In this document: positions 12,410 to 14,856 of the stretch, in pieces
Layout of the letters: every line of letters starts with the position of its first letter
Position numbering within the stretch: position 1 is the stretch's first letter
From: Nanobdellota archaeon
GTDB taxonomy: Archaea; Nanobdellota; Nanobdellia; SCGC-AAA011-G17; VGLX01
DNA length: 14,856 nt
Direction of reading: 5' to 3'
Assembly: GCA_030691925.1 (NCBI GenBank)
Contig: JAUYDG010000123.1
Location: 1-14,856, forward strand
The notes under the pieces: model-generated
Databases searched by the model: none
Seen by the model: only the letters and a program-made list of their open reading frames with translations
Told to the model about the DNA's origin: nothing
Made by a program: the position numbers and the translations under genes

Positions 12410-12425
12410 GATTAAAGGCTTAATC
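12410..12425 (+). other. Small perfect hairpin
   Basis: GATTAA-AGGC-TTAATC forms a perfect six-base stem with a four-base loop, between the hairpin/T-run and the left Fic-flanking repeat. Role unknown; it may be incidental in AT-rich DNA. Confidence 0.3.
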
Positions 12426-12441
12426 CAGATGAAAGAAAGTC

Positions 12442-12478
12442 TTACCCTTTAATAAATCTTTTTATAAATAAAGGGTAA
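12442..12478. repeat. 37-bp inverted repeat, left of the Fic gene
   Basis: TTACCCTTTA (12442-12451) and TAAAGGGTAA (12469-12478) are perfect 10-base arms around 17 AT-rich bases. It directly abuts the Fic promoter TATA box (12481-12488), a good operator position. The same arms with the same spacing recur at 13517-13553. Confidence 0.85.
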
Positions 12479-12480
12479 AA

Positions 12481-12488
12481 TTTAAATA
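12481..12488 (+). promoter_or_regulatory. TATA box of the Fic gene
   Basis: TTTAAATA is centred ~28 nt before the ATG at 12512, predicting a leaderless transcript. The adjacent inverted repeat occupies the upstream BRE side, so a bound protein could block or recruit the transcription machinery. Confidence 0.6.
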
Positions 12489-12511
12489 CCGGCACAGCTA
12501 CATAAAAGCAT

Positions 12512-13516
12512 ATGGTATACATATACAAAAAAACAATAAACGGAAAGCCATACTACTACCTCAGAATCTCAAAAATAGTCAAAGGCAAAACCGTAGTCAA
12601 AGATATAGCCTACCTGGGCTCAGAAGCCTCAGAAGTAGAACAAAAACTGAACAAACTATCAGGCTACAAAGATGCCATAAGAAAAGCCTACCGCAACATA
12701 AAAAAGTTCATACAATCCGAACATTACTTAAAAAAAGCCGAAGCCTTAAAACTAAAAAGCAACCCTTACATAAGCCAAGGATTATTAGAAGAAGTAGAAG
12801 CTGCAAAGCTGCATTTTAACGAACACTTTCAAAAGCTAAATGAAAAAACAAGAGAAGAAACGTATAAAAACTTTTTAATAGATTTCGCCTTCAATACGAC
12901 GTCCATAGAAGGAAACACGATAACACTGAACGAAGCCAGCAGGCTGTTAAAAGAAAACCTGACACCAAAAAACAGGACTTTAAGAGAAATCCATGACCTT
13001 AAAAATACTGAAAAAGTGTTCTTCCAAATACTGGATTTAAAGGAAAAAATAAGCCATGAATCCGTAATAAGAATGCACGACCAGCTGTTAGAAAACATTG
13101 ATGCCAGAAAAGGCTACAGGGCCCATGATGTCAGGGTTTTAGGGTCAAGATTCGAACCCAGCCCAGCCGTTTACATCAAAACAGACATGGACATATTATT
13201 CAAATGGCTAGACAAAAACGAGGAAAAACTCCATCCTTTGGCATTGGCAGGCCTGTTCCATCAAAAATTTGAAAGGATTCATCCGTTTGCAGACGGAAAT
13301 GGAAGGACGGGTAGGATGCTCGTAAATTATATGCTGCTAAGAAAGGGCTACCCTCCAATAATCGTCCGAAAGTCCAGAAGGGCAGACTACCTCAACGCCT
13401 TAGCACAAGGCAACAAGCTAGACCTAAACGAGACCAGGCCAGAATACTTCAAAGACTTAACAGAGTACCTAGCTGAAGAGATGGTACATGGGTACTGGAA
13501 CAGCTTTCTAACCTAG
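12512..13516 (+). CDS. Fic-domain AMP transferase (class II, self-inhibited)
   Basis: A 334-residue protein. The Fic motif H257-P-F-A-D-G-N-G-R-T-G-R268 is complete, with catalytic histidine, phosphate-binding G-N-G and both arginines, so adenylylation (AMP transfer from ATP to a protein hydroxyl) is expected. T129-T-S-I-E133-G134 matches the inhibitory [S/T]xxxE[G/N] motif. It lies N-terminal to the Fic core, marking a class II enzyme whose glutamate blocks ATP until displaced. Residues 1-40 (MVYIYKKTINGKPYYYLRIS, then YLGS) form a small beta module seen in archaeal Fic proteins, followed by a helical linker to ~90. No HTH or separate antitoxin is visible. It is bracketed by matched 37-bp inverted repeats and by repeat copies C and D. 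Confidence 0.9.
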   Translation: MVYIYKKTINGKPYYYLRISKIVKGKTVVKDIAYLGSEASEVEQKLNKLSGYKDAIRKAYRNIKKFIQSEHYLKKAEALKLKSNPYISQGLLEEVEAAKLHFNEHFQKLNEKTREETYKNFLIDFAFNTTSIEGNTITLNEASRLLKENLTPKNRTLREIHDLKNTEKVFFQILDLKEKISHESVIRMHDQLLENIDARKGYRAHDVRVLGSRFEPSPAVYIKTDMDILFKWLDKNEEKLHPLALAGLFHQKFERIHPFADGNGRTGRMLVNYMLLRKGYPPIIVRKSRRADYLNALAQGNKLDLNETRPEYFKDLTEYLAEEMVHGYWNSFLT

Positions 13517-13553
13517 TTACCCTTTAAAATTAATATTTAAAAATAAAGGGTAA
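13517..13553. repeat. 37-bp inverted repeat, right of the Fic gene
   Basis: It begins at the base after the Fic stop codon. TTACCCTTTA (13517-13526) and TAAAGGGTAA (13544-13553) are identical in arms, spacing (17) and total length to the left copy; the spacers are both AT-rich but differ. It could also fold as a 3' hairpin in the Fic mRNA. Confidence 0.85.
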
Positions 13554-13592
13554 AGAAGAAGATTTTGTTAAGAATTTCTGGAACTGTTAACT

Positions 13593-13715
13593 GCTTAAGC
13601 GTAAAAAACGGAAAGAAAAAGCATGGGTAATGCAAAACGGCTTTTTTTGAGGTTCACGTAATTACTTAACGTAACGGTTGATGTTCCCGCAGGGGCACGT
13701 ACGTGTTAATGTAAA
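13593..13715 (+). repeat. Intergenic structured repeat, copy D (long form)
   Basis: Begins GCTTAAG like copy C, but carries 16 extra bases (CGTAAAAAACGGAAAG) that include half of the hairpin/T-run unit. It continues GGTAATGCAAAACGGC, T-run and core GAGGTTCACGTAAT. Hairpin II is best here: ATGTTCCC pairs with GGGGCACGT around a short loop. Hairpin I keeps ACGT...ACGT. CACGTA near its start and TACGTG near its end could also pair over the whole core. Confidence 0.8.
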
Positions 13716-13726
13716 AGAAAAGGAGC

Positions 13727-13849
13727 ATGCCTCTAGCAGGCACAAGCGATTCTTTCGCAGGCAAGCAAGATAGACATGCCCAAGACATACCAGCCCAACG
13801 CTGGGATACAAAAGAGAAGAGAGATACGGACATCATTATTAGTTCTTAA
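13727..13849 (+). CDS. Possible 40-residue small protein (doubtful)
   Basis: ATG at 13727 to TAA at 13849 reads MPLAGTSDSFAGKQDRHAQD and ends TDIIISS; hydrophilic, no family recognised. GGAG sits immediately before the start with only one base between, which is too close for a good ribosome site, and no TATA box is well placed unless repeat copy D supplies it. It is the only plausible coding content of the 377-base gap between the Fic stop and the CxxC gene; the rest of that gap is the 37-bp repeat, copy D and an A-run. A CCAGC-N5-GCTGG hairpin lies inside it (~13790-13804). Confidence 0.25.
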   Translation: MPLAGTSDSFAGKQDRHAQDIPAQRWDTKEKRDTDIIISS

Positions 13850-13893
13850 AAAAAAAAGAAAAAATCTCTTTTTCTAAAAAGATGCTTCTAGAA

Positions 13894-14058
13894 TTAGAAT
13901 CGTTTTTTCTTTCTATAGCATTCTTTGCAGTAGACTGGCTTGCCTTCTGTAGGCTTGAAAGGAACTTCGCATTCCTGCCCACACTCAGAACAAGTTGCCT
14001 TGTGCATTTCTCGCGGTCCAAAGTCTCCTCTGAAACCGCCTCGTCTGAAGTCTTCCAT
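13894..14058 (-). CDS. 54-residue CxxC zinc-binding protein
   Basis: Found by reading the minus strand: ATG at 14058, TAA at 13894. It reads MEDFRRGGFRGDFGPREMHK, then ATCSECGQECEVPFKPTEG, then KPVYCKECYRKKKRF. Two Cys pairs (CSEC with an extra Cys two residues after GQ, and CKEC 17 residues later) form a single zinc knuckle of the CxxC-x17-CxxC type, preceded by an Arg/Gly-rich tail. Proteins like this are common in DPANN archaea and candidate-phyla bacteria and look RNA-binding; that role is inference. GGAGG (14069-14073, minus) lies ten bases before the ATG. The promoter TTTATAAA at 14145-14152 implies a ~65-nt leader. The minus strand beyond the stop is T-rich. Confidence 0.8.
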   Translation of the reverse strand: MEDFRRGGFRGDFGPREMHKATCSECGQECEVPFKPTEGKPVYCKECYRKKKRF

Positions 14059-14142
14059 TGTTTTTATTCCTCCGAATTAAACATAAAAGAAATCGTGTTA
14101 CGGGTCTCTTGTTATGTTTTCTGAAAAATAAGGTGGAGAATG

Positions 14143-14154
14143 GGTTTATAAACC
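14143..14154 (-). promoter_or_regulatory. Promoter of the CxxC gene
   Basis: GGTTTATAAACC is a perfect 12-bp palindrome containing the TATA element TTTATAAA. It lies ~90 nt before the ATG, so this mRNA has a real leader with a ribosome site, unlike most neighbours. Confidence 0.5.
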
Positions 14155-14190
14155 TTTCATTTCCTCATGATTTTCCCCGCCACCAGGTTT

Positions 14191-14622
14191 TCAGTCAAAA
14201 GAGATATTGGGATGCGTATCAATCAGTTTATTGAGCGAATCAGTGTCTCCTAGCATTCGTAACGCTTCCGCAAATAAACGCTGGTCAGACATTTGGCTGT
14301 GGTGGTATTTGACCCCTTCTGGCCCAGTATCAGTGCGTAATATTCCATATAGAATAGTCCTTTGGTCGATAGAATCTTTTGCGTTGCGTAACTCAATCCC
14401 AGCAACTCGTGCAATGAACTCCAATTGTTTTATCAGTGTTATATTCAGCGTGGCCGTATCCTTAGCCCTCGCAAGAGCGCTCTGGTAATCTTTCTCATTG
14501 ATAATACCGCCAAGCTCTTGATACTGCTGATAACAATTGTTTTCTTTCGTACCGTCTAGTACTGCCTGTTTTTCCAACTGGCTCAAACCATTCTCACGCA
14601 TCACGTATGCATGGACTTTCAT
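14191..14622 (-). CDS. 143-residue protein of unknown function
   Basis: An acidic, mostly helical protein starting MKVHAYVMRENGLSQLEKQA. The central segment ARAKDTATLNITLIKQLEFIARVAGIELRNA followed by QRTILYGILRTDTGPEGV is its most structured part and could be an alpha/beta domain. I cannot place it in a family; the helix 'NITLIKQLEFIARVAGI' recalls small KEOPS-subunit-like folds only vaguely, and I do not claim that. The TATA element TATATAAA (14646-14653, read on minus) lies 27 nt before the ATG, predicting a leaderless mRNA. It is tandem with the CxxC gene downstream, which has its own promoter. Truncated repeat copy E lies upstream. Confidence 0.65.
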   Translation of the reverse strand: MKVHAYVMRENGLSQLEKQAVLDGTKENNCYQQYQELGGIINEKDYQSALARAKDTATLNITLIKQLEFIARVAGIELRNAKDSIDQRTILYGILRTDTGPEGVKYHHSQMSDQRLFAEALRMLGDTDSLNKLIDTHPNISFD

Positions 14623-14645
14623 ACCCTAAAAAGTGGGTTTTTGAA

Positions 14646-14653
14646 TATATAAA
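14646..14653 (-). promoter_or_regulatory. TATA box of the 143-aa gene
   Basis: TTTATATA on the minus strand, centred 27 nt before the ATG at 14622; it predicts a leaderless transcript. Confidence 0.6.
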
Positions 14654-14768
14654 CCCTTCGATTAGTAACTACCCAAAAGAAGTGATAAATAACGTTTATG
14701 GGCGCTAAGCATAAAAAACACGGCCTGCCTATCCCAAAACAAGACTAAGAATGATATTGCCCCAGCCG

Positions 14769-14788
14769 AAAAACGGAAGAATTTCCGG
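14769..14788 (-). terminator. Hairpin CGGAA-N4-TTCCG plus T-run, beside copy E
   Basis: On the minus strand CGGAA and TTCCG pair around four bases (14774-14787), followed by five T. Its arrangement next to the core is the same as in copy B. It would end any minus-strand transcript coming through copy E before the promoter of the 143-residue gene. Confidence 0.5.
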
Positions 14789-14803
14789 ATACAAAATGCT
14801 ATT

Positions 14804-14856
14804 ATGGTTTACGTTAGTACTTTCTTTAATGTTGCTCGTTCCCTAAGTGGCACGTA
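14804..14856 (+). repeat. Intergenic structured repeat, copy E (cut by window end)
   Basis: ATTATGGTTTACGTTAGTACTT is shared with copy B. Hairpin I keeps the six-base stem ACGTTA/TAATGT (14811-14832) although the loop has grown from five to ten bases. CGTTCCC...GGCACG of hairpin II is present, and the sequence runs off the window at CACGTA. Confidence 0.75.

Noticed and set aside
13839..14021. 60-residue minus-strand frame overlapping the CxxC gene
   Set aside because: It is out of frame with the clearly supported CxxC protein and has no domain or ribosome site.
14698..14748. 16-residue frame MGAKHKKHGLPIPKQD
   Set aside because: Too short to support, with no ribosome site or promoter; it lies between a promoter and copy E.
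9515..14856. Integron attC sites
   Set aside because: Copies are structured and lie between modules, but I do not find the RYYYAAC and GTTRRRY end boxes, and genes are on both strands. Kept only as an analogy.
9515..14856. CRISPR array
   Set aside because: Repeats are 0.9-1.8 kb apart, diverged, and separated by genes rather than by uniform spacers.

Overview
The window looks archaeal. Most genes have a box-A-like TATA element (TTTATATA, TTTAAATA) about 27-29 nt before the ATG, implying leaderless or nearly leaderless mRNAs. Others have GGAGG or GGTGGT ribosome sites. The families also fit an archaeon: an AbrB-PhoU regulator, an archaeal-type RelE module, a DUF7557-like antitoxin and a COG4551-type phosphatase. 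Many short orphan proteins and low GC suggest a DPANN-type genome (Woesearchaeota- or Pacearchaeota-like). That placement is inference.

Layout. (1) Positions 1-2513: an AT-rich pair of convergent genes, a TPR-kinase cut by the left window edge and an AbrB-PhoU regulator. (2) 2580-5521, plus strand: a solitary antitoxin-like protein, a glycine-rich zinc-ribbon protein, two tandem paralogous small proteins and a calcineurin-type phosphoesterase. Two promoters here carry palindromes between TATA box and start. (3) 5515-8188, minus strand: a two-gene operon of a large TIM-barrel protein with a helical insertion and a nucleotidyltransferase with a HEPN-like tail. (4) 8335-9201, plus strand: an unrecognised helical protein built from an internal duplication.

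(5) From about 9.2 kb to the right edge the organisation changes. Short unrelated modules are separated by copies of one intergenic repeat family: zinc ribbon; RelE toxin with winged-helix antitoxin; Cys-phosphatase; 58-aa protein; M14 peptidase-like enzyme with a membrane protein; Fic protein; CxxC protein; unknown 143-aa protein. The repeat has a core of about 65-75 nt with two predicted hairpins (five copies, the last cut by the window end). Another shared element is a short hairpin, CGGAA-N4-TTCCG, bordered by a T-tract. The Fic gene is also bracketed by two matched 37-bp inverted repeats. This repeat-delimited, cassette-like region is the main candidate for something undescribed. No integrase or transposase is in the window, and the repeats do not match the integron attC consensus I know, so mobility is a hypothesis.

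Two small genes shorter than 60 aa (58 and 54 aa) were found by reading the minus strand directly. No rRNA, tRNA or CRISPR array was recognised.
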